A DNA stretch of 64,000 nucleotides from Agrobacterium tumefaciens (GCF_005221325.1 NZ_CP039889.1:1279501-1343500), one strand, 5' to 3'; shown: positions 36,736-45,453, counted from the stretch's first letter. The notes: a model not told the origin generated them from the sequence alone. Translations and numbers: made by a program.

Positions 36736-37430
36736 ACTGTCTGCTCCCTGGCAAGTCGGTAGCCGATGCTGCGCACCGACACCAGATAGCCGCCAGCACC
36801 GTGATCCGTCAGTTTTTTACGCAGATTGGCGATATGCGTATCGACCGTGCGTGCCAGCGCATCGCTTTCCGGCAGGCAGGCATCCAGAAGATCGGCCCGC
36901 TGAAAGGCATAGGTGGGGCGGCGTGTCATATGGGCGAGAATCCTGAACTCGCTGAGAGTCAACGGCAGAACGGTCCGCCCGGCATCGCTGCAAACAGCCG
37001 CGGTGTAAGCTTCGGTATCTATTTCGATGGCGCCGAAACGCAGAATTCCCCCGCTGGATGGCTGACGCGTGCGTTTCAGCACGGCATGCACCCGCGCGAC
37101 CATTTCCTGCGGGTTGAAAGGTTTGACGATGTAGTCGTCGGCGCCCAGGCGCAGACCGGTCAGCTTGTCCATATCTTCGGCAAGGGCGGTGACCATGATG
37201 ATTGGCGTATCACGCTCCCGCCGGATGCGTGTCAGCACATCGATGCCATCGAGCTTCGGTAGCCCGATATCGAGAAGAATGAGATCCGGCCGCAACATGG
37301 AGAAATGCGTTACCGCCGTTTCTCCGTCCCCGGCTCTTACGGTTCTGTATCCATCGCGAATGAGGTAGGCGTCCAGAATCTGCATGATGTCGGGATCGTC
37401 TTCAACGATGAGAATGAGCCCTTTGTCCAT
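36732..37430 (-). CDS. OmpR-family response regulator
   Basis: A 232-residue regulator. The receiver domain has the acidic pair in VEDDPDIM, the phosphoacceptor Asp54 in LLDIGLP, and the conserved Lys in DDYIVKPF. The C-terminal winged helix contains LTLSEFRILAHM and RTVDTHIANLRKKL. It is first in the operon with the kinase. The gap to the divergent PAP2 gene (172 bp) is the likely shared control region; I found no clear repeat there. Confidence 0.9.
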   Translation of the reverse strand: MDKGLILIVEDDPDIMQILDAYLIRDGYRTVRAGDGETAVTHFSMLRPDLILLDIGLPKLDGIDVLTRIRRERDTPIIMVTALAEDMDKLTGLRLGADDYIVKPFNPQEMVARVHAVLKRTRQPSSGGILRFGAIEIDTEAYTAAVCSDAGRTVLPLTLSEFRILAHMTRRPTYAFQRADLLDACLPESDALARTVDTHIANLRKKLTDHGAGGYLVSVRSIGYRLAREQTV

Positions 37431-37601
37431 GCCGATCCTGCGAATTCACTCATGTTACCCGTTTGAATGCCCGGACGCTAAGCCGATGCAAAGCGCCGGG
37501 CAATAGCCGCTGCCCGAGATAGATGCCGCAGGCGCCGTTTTCGTCTAGGTCTTGGGAGTTCCTCGGCAGAACCTTGACAATTCTGCGGAAGAAAACTGGC
37601 C

Positions 37602-38432
37602 ATGCACCAGTATCTCTCCCAAACGACCAAACAGGAATGGCCAAGCCGGCCGGTAAAACCAAAGCTCGGCTCTGCCGTCATCAAGACGGCGCGCCAGGCC
37701 CTTATGTGGGTTTCCTGCCGCCCCTCCCTGCTAGCGTTTTCTTCAGCGCTTGCAATGATGGTCTTCTTCACCGTCAAGCCGGATATCGATCTCGACGTCA
37801 GCCGCTGGTTCTGGACGGACGGTTTCCGTCTTGGCGAGGACCGGTTCCTGGTTTCCGTCCGCGACCTGAACCGCGTGCTCCCCGCTATTTTATTGCCAGC
37901 AGTCGCCTGCCTTCTCCTCGTCATGCCGTTCGTCCCCCGCTTGCGGCGAACCCTTCGTCCGCACAAGCTGCTGCTCATTCTCACCTTTTATGGGCTGGGG
38001 CCGGGCGCAACCGTGCATGTCCTGAAAAACCTGTTCGGTCGGGCAAGACCCCGGCATATCGTTGAATTCGGGTCAAATTCGTTTTTTACGCCGGTTCTTT
38101 CCATTGATGGCAGCTGCTTCCGCAATTGCTCTTTTCCCTCCGGTGAAAGTGCGTCTGCCATCGCCCTGCTGGCATTCATCATACTGCTGCCGGAAAAATT
38201 CAGACTGAGTGCGGCTGCAATGCTGATGCCGTTAATAGTGCTCTGCTCGTTGAACAGGGTCGCCATGGGCGCCCATTTCCTGTCCGATATCCTGATTGCT
38301 TGGCCATTGATGTTCACGGTATTTTTTGCACTCGACCGACCCTTCGCGAGACATGCACTGGCGATCGACGTCCTGTTCCTGCGCAGATTGTCGGGATATG
38401 TTGCGAGACAACCGCGACGCCCCGGGCGATAA
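37602..38432 (+). CDS. PAP2 family phosphatase (LpxE/LpxF-like)
   Basis: A 276-residue membrane phosphatase with about six hydrophobic segments. The lipid phosphatase signature is present in three parts: KNLFGRARP, CSFPSGESAS and RVAMGAHFLSD. The SFPSGES form, with Glu where PSGH is common, is like lipid A or phosphatidylglycerophosphate phosphatases of rhizobia. Its role would be dephosphorylation of lipid A or another membrane lipid at the periplasmic face. It is divergent from the two-component system, a possible regulatory link to cationic-peptide resistance. Confidence 0.8.
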   Translation: MHQYLSQTTKQEWPSRPVKPKLGSAVIKTARQALMWVSCRPSLLAFSSALAMMVFFTVKPDIDLDVSRWFWTDGFRLGEDRFLVSVRDLNRVLPAILLPAVACLLLVMPFVPRLRRTLRPHKLLLILTFYGLGPGATVHVLKNLFGRARPRHIVEFGSNSFFTPVLSIDGSCFRNCSFPSGESASAIALLAFIILLPEKFRLSAAAMLMPLIVLCSLNRVAMGAHFLSDILIAWPLMFTVFFALDRPFARHALAIDVLFLRRLSGYVARQPRRPGR

Positions 38433-38491
38433 TCCGTGTGAGACTCGCCCCCCATGCGGCACCGGCACGGGGGGCACAGGCCGGGGCTGTT

Positions 38492-38776
38492 TTATTTTAC
38501 CTGCGCAACAACCAGCTTGCCGTCTTCGCGTTCGGCGACGAACTCGATGTTGGCGCCTTCCTTGAGCTTAGCCAGCAAAGCATCGTCCTTGACGCGGAAC
38601 ACCATCGTCATCGCCGGCATGTCGAGGTTCTTCAGTTCCTCATGGATGATGGTGACTTTCTTTGCGCCAGCGTCTACCTTCTTCACCGTGCCCTTGGTGA
38701 ACTCCTGCGCGAAAGCGGCGAAGGGAACGGCCAGCGAAAGCACTGTTGCGACGGTGATTTTAACGATCGTCTTCAT
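38492..38776 (-). CDS. CusF-like periplasmic copper-binding protein
   Basis: A 94-residue protein. A signal peptide covers about 1-23 (ending AFAQ), then a small OB-fold CusF domain. Candidate copper ligands are His45 (IIHEEL), Met56 and Met58 (PAMTM). The position of the Trp in E. coli CusF is Met53 here, giving one more Met. CusF proteins shuttle Cu(I) to efflux systems. It is last in the copper operon, 24 bp after the cupredoxin gene. AAAGGAATCTGACC precedes the ATG. Confidence 0.87.
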   Translation of the reverse strand: MKTIVKITVATVLSLAVPFAAFAQEFTKGTVKKVDAGAKKVTIIHEELKNLDMPAMTMVFRVKDDALLAKLKEGANIEFVAEREDGKLVVAQVK

Positions 38777-38800
38777 GGTCAGATTCCTTTGTTGGATGGG

Positions 38801-39277
38801 TTACTTTGCCGAGACTTTGAGATCGCCGCGCATGCCGGCCTCGTAATGTCCGGGTTTCAGGCAGGCGAATTCGAACATGCCGTCATTGGTGAATTTCCAG
38901 ATGATTTCGCCGCTTTCACCCGGCGCGAGGCTGATGGCGTTCGGATTGTCATGCTCCATCTCCGGAGCCTTCGCCATGGCAGCCTTGTGCTCCAGATTGG
39001 CCGTCTGCTCGTCGAGGATGAATTCATGGTCCAGCTCGCCGATGTTCTTCACGGCAAAACGAACGGTTTTGCCCTTCTTGAATTCGAACTTGCCGGGGGT
39101 GAAGATCATCTTGCCATCGGGCGTTTCTTTCATCGTCACCTGAATGGTCTGGGTCACCTTGGCCTTGTCGCCGGGTTCGCCGATCGCCATTGCTTCATGG
39201 CCGCCGCCGTGGGTGCCTGATGCGAAGGCTGGCGTGGCGAGGGCAGCGATAAGCAGTGCAAGTTTCAGTCTGATCAT
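38801..39277 (-). CDS. Cupredoxin family copper protein
   Basis: A 158-residue secreted cupredoxin. The signal peptide ends near PAFASG, followed by a His-rich mature start (GTHGGGHEAM). Type 1 copper ligands are visible as His in ELDHEF, and Cys, His and Met in FACLKPGHYEAGM. It could accept electrons from, or pass Cu to, the multicopper oxidase encoded upstream in the operon. AAGGAATAATGAC precedes the ATG. Confidence 0.87.
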   Translation of the reverse strand: MIRLKLALLIAALATPAFASGTHGGGHEAMAIGEPGDKAKVTQTIQVTMKETPDGKMIFTPGKFEFKKGKTVRFAVKNIGELDHEFILDEQTANLEHKAAMAKAPEMEHDNPNAISLAPGESGEIIWKFTNDGMFEFACLKPGHYEAGMRGDLKVSAK

Positions 39278-39331
39278 GTCATTATTCCTTGGTTCTAATG
39301 GAGTTGGGGTTCTGGTGTCGTTGGGTCGTCT

Positions 39332-40681
39332 TCAGCCGTGTTTCATCGGGTGCGGCGTGATCTGCGTTTTGGGATCGGTGTTTTTTTGCGTATCCGGCAG
39401 CTCGCCGGTCCATTCCCAGGCCTGGGTGCCGGGCGGGTTTTCGTACCAGCCGGGATCGGTGTAATCGCCCGCGGAGATGCCTTCGCGAACCTTCACCACG
39501 GAGAACATGCCGCCCATTTCAATCGGGCCATGTGGACCCCATCCCGTCATCATGGGAACGGTATTCTCCGGAATTTCCATTTCCATCGCACCCATATCGG
39601 CCATGCCGGCGGTGCCCATCGGCATATATTCCGGCCGGACCTTGCGGATCTTTTCGGTGACGGTTTTTTTGTCGACGCCGATGAAGGTGGGGACGTCATG
39701 CCCCATGGCATTCATCGTATGGTGCGACTTGTGGCAATGGATCGCCCAGTCGCCGACATATTTGGCGTCGAATTCATAGGCCCGCATGGCCCCGACGGGG
39801 ATATCGATGCTGACCTCCGGCCAGCGCGCTTCCGGCCGCACCCAGCCGCCATCCGTGCAGGTCACTTCGAAATCGTAACCGTGCATATGGATCGGGTGGT
39901 TGGTCATGGTCAGGTTGCCGACCCTGACACGCACGCGGTCATCCTTGGAAACCACCAGCGGATCGATGCCCGGGAACACCCGGCTGTTCCATGCCCACAG
40001 ATTGAAATCCGTCATCGTCATGATTTTGGGGACGGAGGCACCAGGATTGATATCGAAGGCGTTGAGCAGGAACACGAAATCGCGGTCCACGGGCATGAAG
40101 GCCGGGTCCTTCGGATGGATGACGAAAAAGCCCATCATGCCCATCGCCATCTGCACCATCTCGTCGGAATGCGGATGGTACATGAAGGTGCCTGATTTCA
40201 CGAGGTCGAACTCGTAGACGAAGGTCTTACCAACGGGGATATGCGGTTGCGACAGACCGCCCACACCGTCCATGCCTGAAGGCAGGATCATGCCGTGCCA
40301 GTGGATCGTCGTATGTTCCGGCAGCTTGTTGGTCACGAAAATGCGCACCCGGTCGCCTTCGACCGCCTCGATGGTCGGGCCGGGCGACTGGCCGTTGTAA
40401 CCCCATAGACGAGCGGTCATGCCCTCGGCCATTTCGCGTTCCACCGGCTCGGCGACGAGGTGGAATTCCTTGACGCCGTTGTTCATCCGGAAGGGCAGGG
40501 TCCAGCCATTGAGGGTGACGACGGGATTGTAATCGGGGCCCGTGGTGGGTTTCACCGGGGCCTGCGTCGCCGCTGTTTCCATCAAGGCCGCTTCCGGCAG
40601 GCTGCTATTGGACGTTTTCGCCCAGGCCGCCGAGGAGACCATCGCGGCGCTGACGCCCAGAAGTTGTCTTCTATTGAACAT
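39332..40681 (-). CDS. Multicopper oxidase (CopA/CueO-like)
   Basis: A 449-residue oxidase with a Tat leader (NRRQLLGVSAAM). Copper-ligand motifs are in order: HWHGMIL, YHPHSDEM, HPIHMHGYDF and WAIHCHKSHHTMN. Met-rich stretches (MAMGMMG in the middle; GMADMGAMEMEIP near the end) probably hold Cu(I). It would oxidise Cu(I) to the less toxic Cu(II) in the periplasm. The start at 40681 is set by AAGGAAAAGACC; the upstream ATG at 40699 lies in the TolC gene. Its gene follows the outer-membrane factor gene. Confidence 0.9.
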   Translation of the reverse strand: MFNRRQLLGVSAAMVSSAAWAKTSNSSLPEAALMETAATQAPVKPTTGPDYNPVVTLNGWTLPFRMNNGVKEFHLVAEPVEREMAEGMTARLWGYNGQSPGPTIEAVEGDRVRIFVTNKLPEHTTIHWHGMILPSGMDGVGGLSQPHIPVGKTFVYEFDLVKSGTFMYHPHSDEMVQMAMGMMGFFVIHPKDPAFMPVDRDFVFLLNAFDINPGASVPKIMTMTDFNLWAWNSRVFPGIDPLVVSKDDRVRVRVGNLTMTNHPIHMHGYDFEVTCTDGGWVRPEARWPEVSIDIPVGAMRAYEFDAKYVGDWAIHCHKSHHTMNAMGHDVPTFIGVDKKTVTEKIRKVRPEYMPMGTAGMADMGAMEMEIPENTVPMMTGWGPHGPIEMGGMFSVVKVREGISAGDYTDPGWYENPPGTQAWEWTGELPDTQKNTDPKTQITPHPMKHG

Positions 40682-40695
40682 GGTCTTTTCCTTTC

Positions 40696-42174
40696 TCAAT
40701 GTCCGCCACCGCCGCCGCCGGACGCGGCGGCAACCTCGGCCTCCCCGCCAGCCGCACCTGCGCCGCCGCCATAAATGGCGGGGGCGAGCCCGGCTTCGGC
40801 GAGCCAGAAGTCGCGCTTGGCATCGATGGCGAGCAGGTTCGAATTGACCTTTTCGCGGCTGTCGGCCAACAGCTCGAACGTGTTGGTGAGCATGCCGTTA
40901 TAGGTGAGCAGCGATTCCTCCTCGATCTTCGTGCGCAACGGCACCACGCTGTTGCGGTAATGCCGGGCGATATCGTAGTTCGAGCGATAGGCCTGATAGG
41001 CGGAGCGGGCTTCCGAGCGGATATTGACCGCTTTTTCCGCCAGCAGGTTGGCTGCACGCATGTAAGCGAGTTCGGATTCCCGCATGCGCGCCTGACCGGA
41101 ATCGAAGATTGGAATGACGAATTCCAGTTCGGCGCGGCCGGTCGTCTGCTTGTGTTTTTCGCCGTCTTCCAGCTCACGCTCGGTCTCGAAACCGGAGCGC
41201 AGTTCGAGATCGGTGACATAGCGGGTGGCTTCGGTGAGCTTGAAGGACCGCGCGGTCGCCTCCAGATCGAGCTTTGCCATCTGCAGATCGACGCGGCGTT
41301 GCAGCGCCTCGGCCTCGATCATATCACGCTTGGCCAGTGCTTTCGGAAGCTGAGGCAGGCGGTTGGGGATGGAGTAGTCGATATCCGCGCCCCACAGTCC
41401 CATCAGCCGCGTCAATTCCTCTTTGGCAAGCCGTGCCTCAAGCCGCGCCTTGGCGATCTGGCCCGTCAGCTCGGCATAAAACACCTGCTCGCGGGCCTGG
41501 CCTTCCTTGTTGAGCGAGCCGGCCTCTCCAAGCTTTTTGGCGAGTTCCGAGGCGGCATCCGCCGCGGTCTGCGCCTGGGCCAACTGGCCGACATTTTCGA
41601 AGGCTGCAACGGCGTTGATCCATGCACGGCGGGTATCCGCCGCCAGTTGCAGCGTTTTCAGCGCGGCGGCGAGCTGCCCCTTACGGAAGCCGGTATCGGC
41701 GATCTCCACATTCTGCTTGAGGGTGGCGAGCGCCAGAATATTGGTGACGACGACACCCTCGATCGCCTTGTAGGCCCTGAGCCCCGGCGTGCCGATCCCC
41801 GTCAGCCCAATACCGACCCGCGGATTGACCAGCATGGTCGATTGCCATGCGGTTGCAGCGGATTCGCCCAGATCGGCATAGGCCGCCTGCAGGCCCTTGT
41901 TGTTGAGCAACGCCACCTGTACCGCGGTCTCCACATCAAGGGTCTTGCTGGCCGCCATCAGTGATTTGACGCGGGCCTGTGTTGCCTGCGCTTCGGCCCG
42001 GTTCTGTACCCAGACCACCTGCTTTCCGGTCGCCTCCGATGTTTTTGCCGAAACATTGGTGAAGCCTGCGTCCCGCGCCGCATATTGGGCGGCCGTAACG
42101 CAGCCGCCGAGAAAAACCGGCAGGGATAGGACGGCTGCGAATTTTGCTCCGAGTTTGAATGCCTGTGGTGTCAT
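40696..42174 (-). CDS. TolC-family outer membrane efflux lipoprotein
   Basis: A 492-residue outer-membrane factor. The leader ends in a lipobox, LPVFLGGC, so the mature protein is probably lipid-anchored. The body is long coiled-coil helices in two OEP repeats (AQTAADAASELAKKLGEAG and similar). The C-terminus is unusual: AAGAAGGEAEVAAASGG followed by glycines and a final His. It overlaps the small lipoprotein gene upstream by 4 bp. No RND pump or adaptor gene is seen beside it, so a distant partner or a pump-free role must be assumed. Confidence 0.86.
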   Translation of the reverse strand: MTPQAFKLGAKFAAVLSLPVFLGGCVTAAQYAARDAGFTNVSAKTSEATGKQVVWVQNRAEAQATQARVKSLMAASKTLDVETAVQVALLNNKGLQAAYADLGESAATAWQSTMLVNPRVGIGLTGIGTPGLRAYKAIEGVVVTNILALATLKQNVEIADTGFRKGQLAAALKTLQLAADTRRAWINAVAAFENVGQLAQAQTAADAASELAKKLGEAGSLNKEGQAREQVFYAELTGQIAKARLEARLAKEELTRLMGLWGADIDYSIPNRLPQLPKALAKRDMIEAEALQRRVDLQMAKLDLEATARSFKLTEATRYVTDLELRSGFETERELEDGEKHKQTTGRAELEFVIPIFDSGQARMRESELAYMRAANLLAEKAVNIRSEARSAYQAYRSNYDIARHYRNSVVPLRTKIEEESLLTYNGMLTNTFELLADSREKVNSNLLAIDAKRDFWLAEAGLAPAIYGGGAGAAGGEAEVAAASGGGGGGH

Positions 42175-42401
42175 GGCGCGTCTCCTTTCGGAGCCTGCGC
42201 ATCGTTCTGGTCACGCCAGGGTTTCGGATCGACCGGCATGCGGGCCGTGTAACCCGAGACCGGGGTCTGGTAGGGGAGGGGGGCGACGCCAAGCGTCGGG
42301 TTTGCCGCGTCGTCATAGGAGGCGGCGTCATTCATCATGGATGTGGCTGTGCAGCCGCCCAGAAGCAGGGGCGCCGCGACCACAATATGGATCGGGTTCA
42401 T
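42171..42401 (-). CDS. Small lipoprotein of the copper operon
   Basis: A 76-residue protein with a signal peptide ending in the lipobox LLLGGC (Cys17). The mature part is short, Pro/Asp-rich and without recognisable domains (LGVAPLPYQTPVSGYTARMP). It overlaps the TolC-type gene by ATGA, so it is translationally coupled. It may help assemble the outer-membrane factor; this is inferred only from position. Confidence 0.7.
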   Translation of the reverse strand: MNPIHIVVAAPLLLGGCTATSMMNDAASYDDAANPTLGVAPLPYQTPVSGYTARMPVDPKPWRDQNDAQAPKGDAP

Positions 42402-42488
42402 GGGTGTTTTCCGAACAGGAGATGCAGCGGCGCGGCGGCGCTAAAGCCGCTTACGCACGGTCATTGCCCAAAGGCGGGCTCTGCCTGT

Positions 42489-42899
42489 TCAGATATTAGG
42501 CGGACGGTACAGCAGCGGGGTCTGGCCCAGGGCCTTGCTGTCGTCGAGGAAGGAACGGATGCTGCTGACCACGGGCGTGCCAACGGTGTCGTGGCCGATC
42601 AGAACCGCCATGCCGAGACAGAAATCGCCACAGCATTGCGGCTTCGCGGGCTTTTTGACGCCGCTGTCATCGTCGGCCACATCATGGTGATCATGACTGT
42701 CGGACACCATGGCCGAACCGCCATGATCCATCATCTTGCCGTGATCCATCATGGCGGATTGATCGTGCTGCATTCCCCCGGTTTCGGGACCATGCATTGC
42801 GGCATTGACGGTGGAAACGCTGTAGCCAGCCAGTGATAGGATCATCACCAGTCTGAACAACAGGGCCAGCAATTTCGATGCTCGCAACGTCTCACGCAT
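42489..42899 (-). CDS. Met/His-rich, probably copper-binding exported protein
   Basis: A 136-residue protein. One hydrophobic segment (ALLFRLVMILSLAGYSV) could be a signal or anchor. After it comes a run rich in Met and His (GGMQHDQSAMMDHGKMMDHG, then DSHDHHDVADDD) and a Cys cluster (PQCCGDFC). Such composition is typical of periplasmic copper-buffering proteins. It is first in the copper operon, 87 bp before the small lipoprotein gene. I use the ATG at 42899; an upstream TTG at 42935 falls in the candidate operator and is less likely. Confidence 0.65.
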   Translation of the reverse strand: MRETLRASKLLALLFRLVMILSLAGYSVSTVNAAMHGPETGGMQHDQSAMMDHGKMMDHGGSAMVSDSHDHHDVADDDSGVKKPAKPQCCGDFCLGMAVLIGHDTVGTPVVSSIRSFLDDSKALGQTPLLYRPPNI

Positions 42900-42931
42900 G
42901 TGCTTTAGAAAAGCCGCTGTTTCGTGATTTG

Positions 42932-42958
42932 TCAATGGATATACTTCATAACCATTGA
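42932..42958. promoter_or_regulatory. Inverted repeat in the copper-operon promoter
   Basis: TCAATGG (42932-42938) and CCATTGA (42952-42958) form a perfect 7-bp inverted repeat with 13 bp between the arms. On the minus strand TTGACA (a possible -35 element) overlaps its downstream edge. A metal- or stress-responsive regulator could bind here. The regulator is not identified. Confidence 0.45.
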
Positions 42959-42995
42959 TGAAAACCTTGTTGCGAGGCCGATCGCCTCTCCAACT

Positions 42996-43916
42996 TCATG
43001 CGAAATCGATGAAGGCTTCATCGAGAATGAGCAGCTTGCGGGCCTGCGTGCGGGCATATTCCTCGTAAAAACCCTGCGAAATCCACAGCGCGGAGCGACC
43101 ACGCCGTCCGCTCCAGCCAAGGCCGCCGATCAGCTCGGCTGCCGCAAGCTTGCGGCCGACATGGATACGCGACAGCGAGAGCGACGTCGCCAGCTGTGTT
43201 ACGGTCTGTACGTCGGTGAAACGCCTGCCCTGTTCGGCCGGGTACTCCCAGTCGATCCCGGCGATAAGGCGGTCCATCAGCAGCCCGCCCGCGTCGAACC
43301 AGTTGAAGATGACGGAGAGCGGGCCCGGACAACGCACTTCCGGATGGGAGAGAAACACCCGCGATACCTGGGGGTGAATGTGGGGAAGCGTGGTTTCCGA
43401 GCGCTCGATGAAGCGGGATGCCCGAAAACCCTCGTCGAGCAGATCCAGTGCCTGAAAATGCACGTCGTACCATTGCACCAGCATGGCGAGAGCCGGGGAT
43501 GACGGAACGACGCCTTCCGTTTGCTCGTCGGTGGCACCTGCCGGTCGCGTCAGCCCGCGTTTCAGCGCTTCCTTGAAGAAGGCATAAGCGACGCTATGGC
43601 TGGCAAGGCCGTGCCGGAGCGCCAGATGGCCGAAATCCTCGCGCGTCAGGACGATTTCACCCTCTTCAGTGCTGGATTTCTGAAAATAGAGGGCCAGAAG
43701 CGCGTGGCAAAGAAGCCGGCTCTGGCGTGTCGCGAAAAGCGCGGTCATCTCGGGTGAGCCCTCGTAAAGCGAGATGAAGCTTCCCGCCAGCAGGCGCAGC
43801 GCCGCCGCGAAGGGGTCTTTCCGGAGCATTGCGTCGATGTCGTTCGGTGCCGGTCCCCGGCGATCGATGGCCGCGGTCGGCAATTGGGAAATCGCAAAGT
43901 CGAAAAAATTGGTCAT
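42996..43916 (-). CDS. Uncharacterised protein with an HTH-like C-terminal segment
   Basis: A 306-residue soluble protein that I do not recognise. Most of it is predicted helical. Near residues 238-265, TVTQLATSLSLSRIHVGRKL reads like a helix-turn-helix, followed by GGLGWSGRRGRSALWIS, which could be a wing. There is no signal peptide. It is 96 bp upstream of the copper operon on the same strand, and 84 bp downstream of the AraC gene. It might be a transcriptional regulator, but no family is assigned. Confidence 0.7.
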   Translation of the reverse strand: MTNFFDFAISQLPTAAIDRRGPAPNDIDAMLRKDPFAAALRLLAGSFISLYEGSPEMTALFATRQSRLLCHALLALYFQKSSTEEGEIVLTREDFGHLALRHGLASHSVAYAFFKEALKRGLTRPAGATDEQTEGVVPSSPALAMLVQWYDVHFQALDLLDEGFRASRFIERSETTLPHIHPQVSRVFLSHPEVRCPGPLSVIFNWFDAGGLLMDRLIAGIDWEYPAEQGRRFTDVQTVTQLATSLSLSRIHVGRKLAAAELIGGLGWSGRRGRSALWISQGFYEEYARTQARKLLILDEAFIDFA

Positions 43917-44000
43917 GGGCCGCGCTCCGGGATGGGATGGTCTACGGGCCTTACAGGAGCTGAAATGGCGCGTCTTCTCATTGCGCGCAGAGCTGAAATT

Positions 44001-44969
44001 TTAAGCCGGCGGCATATCCGTGATGCGGGCTTCGCCGGGTGTCATGCCATAGGTGCCGGCGAACACCCGGTAGAAGGTGGCGAGGCTGTCGAAGCCGCAG
44101 CCATAGGCGACCTGTGTGACCGGCAAAGCGGGAAATGCCAGCAGCAATCGTTTTGCTTCCTCGATCCGCATGGCGGAGAGCGTGCGGGAAAACGACAGTT
44201 CCGCACCTTCGAAGACGACATGCAATTGCCGCAGCGAAATGCCGAGTTCCCTTGCCACCGCAGCAGGCGAAAGGTTCTGCCGGGCTTTTTTCCGCATCAT
44301 GATTTCCTGGGCCGCATAACAAAGCCCGGTCCTGAGTGCTGCGCGCACCTCCGGCATGGCGGGTGAAAGCCGACCCCGCACCGCCATCGCAAGCCGGGCG
44401 ATATGGGCAACATCGCGCGCGGGGTCAATAAGCCTGCCATGATCGGCGTTGAGCGCATCGAAAAGCGCCCGGAAGGGCCGGGAAACGGCGGTATTCTCCG
44501 CATAACGTGTCGCAAACAGGTCGTCGGCCGGCTGGCCCAGCATGACCTCGTAGTCCACGGGGATCTTCAGCATGTTGTAGTGAAAAGCAGCCTCGCCGCC
44601 CGGTATCGCGTCATAGGGCAGGTCCGAATGGTTGATGGTGATATCACCGCCGCTGACATTGTGAACCTCGTCCCGGCCGGCATGCAGAAATCCCGAACCC
44701 TTCACCTGCAGGCCGATGCAGAGGCTGTCGCCGGCAATGCGGGCGATATCGGCTTCTGTTCGGTTGACCCGGTAGGAGGAGGCGTGCATCTCGGTTACGA
44801 CGGCGCCGGCCAGCGCGCGCGCCTGAAACGAACCCTTGAAGCTGTGACGGAGGTCCCGTGCCAGTTCGATGGTCACGCCGAACAGACTTTTGCCGCGCAC
44901 CTCCCGCCATTGGTCGAAGCGGTGCTCGGGCAGAAAATCATCGGTTGCGAAACGGATGATGGTGTTCGT
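44001..44969 (-). CDS. AraC family transcriptional regulator (apparent ACG start)
   Basis: A regulator of about 322 residues. The N-terminal AraC-binding-2-like domain begins NTIIRFATDDFLPEHRFDQW, and the C-terminal double HTH contains VARELGISLRQLHVVF and VTQVAYGCGFDSLATFYRVF. No ATG, GTG or TTG fits: the first in-frame one upstream is at 45137, deep in the GNAT gene, and the next Met downstream would delete part of the domain. GGGGGAGGA lies exactly 7 bp before an ACG at 44969, where relatives would be expected to have ATG. I therefore place the start there. The gene lies 31 bp after the GNAT stop. Confidence 0.75.
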   Translation of the reverse strand, partial: TNTIIRFATDDFLPEHRFDQWREVRGKSLFGVTIELARDLRHSFKGSFQARALAGAVVTEMHASSYRVNRTEADIARIAGDSLCIGLQVKGSGFLHAGRDEVHNVSGGDITINHSDLPYDAIPGGEAAFHYNMLKIPVDYEVMLGQPADDLFATRYAENTAVSRPFRALFDALNADHGRLIDPARDVAHIARLAMAVRGRLSPAMPEVRAALRTGLCYAAQEIMMRKKARQNLSPAAVARELGISLRQLHVVFEGAELSFSRTLSAMRIEEAKRLLLAFPALPVTQVAYGCGFDSLATFYRVFAGTYGMTPGEARITDMPPA

Positions 44970-45000
44970 GGCCTTGTCCTCCCCCGACGATCCCGGCGGT

Positions 45001-45453
45001 CTATTTTTCCGTTGCGCGAAATCGAAGATGGATGAGCGGATAGGGTCGCCCCTGTCCGTCGAGGTCGGAGCGTCCCTTCGGCTCGAAACCCAGCCGGCGA
45101 TAAAAGCCCAGCGCTTCGCCGTTCTGCTCGTTAACATCGGTGGTCAGCGCGGGGTGAAGCGCCAGCGCGCTCTGCACCAGGGCCATGCCGATGCCTTTGC
45201 CGTGATGGTCCGGATCGATGAAAAGCGCCTCCATGTGCCCTTCATGCAGAAACATGAAGCCGAGGGCATGATCCGAATCATCGACGGCGAGCGTCAGCGG
45301 CACTTGTGGCAGGAACGCTTTGACTTCCTCGCCGATCGCAGCGCGATCCGCTGGAAGAAGGAAACCATGGGTCGCATCGACAGCCCTGCTCCAAATGTCG
45401 AGGATGCGGGCCGCGTCGCGACTGGTGGAGGGACGAAGTTTCATCATGCCCAA
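45001..45453 (-). CDS. GNAT family N-acetyltransferase
   Basis: A 150-residue acetyltransferase. MEALFIDPDHHGKGIGMALV is the acetyl-CoA binding motif A (R/Q-x-x-G-x-G type), and VNEQNGEALGFYRRLGFEPKG is motif B, typical of YjaB/AttN-like enzymes. It probably acetylates an amine or amino acid. It is co-directional with the AraC gene downstream. A second ATG two codons in is an alternative start. Confidence 0.85.
   Translation of the reverse strand: MGMMKLRPSTSRDAARILDIWSRAVDATHGFLLPADRAAIGEEVKAFLPQVPLTLAVDDSDHALGFMFLHEGHMEALFIDPDHHGKGIGMALVQSALALHPALTTDVNEQNGEALGFYRRLGFEPKGRSDLDGQGRPYPLIHLRFRATEK

Noticed and set aside
40699..41964. 421-codon plus-strand frame over the TolC-type gene
   Set aside because: Shadow of a GC-rich coding sequence; the minus-strand product has a lipobox and OEP structure.
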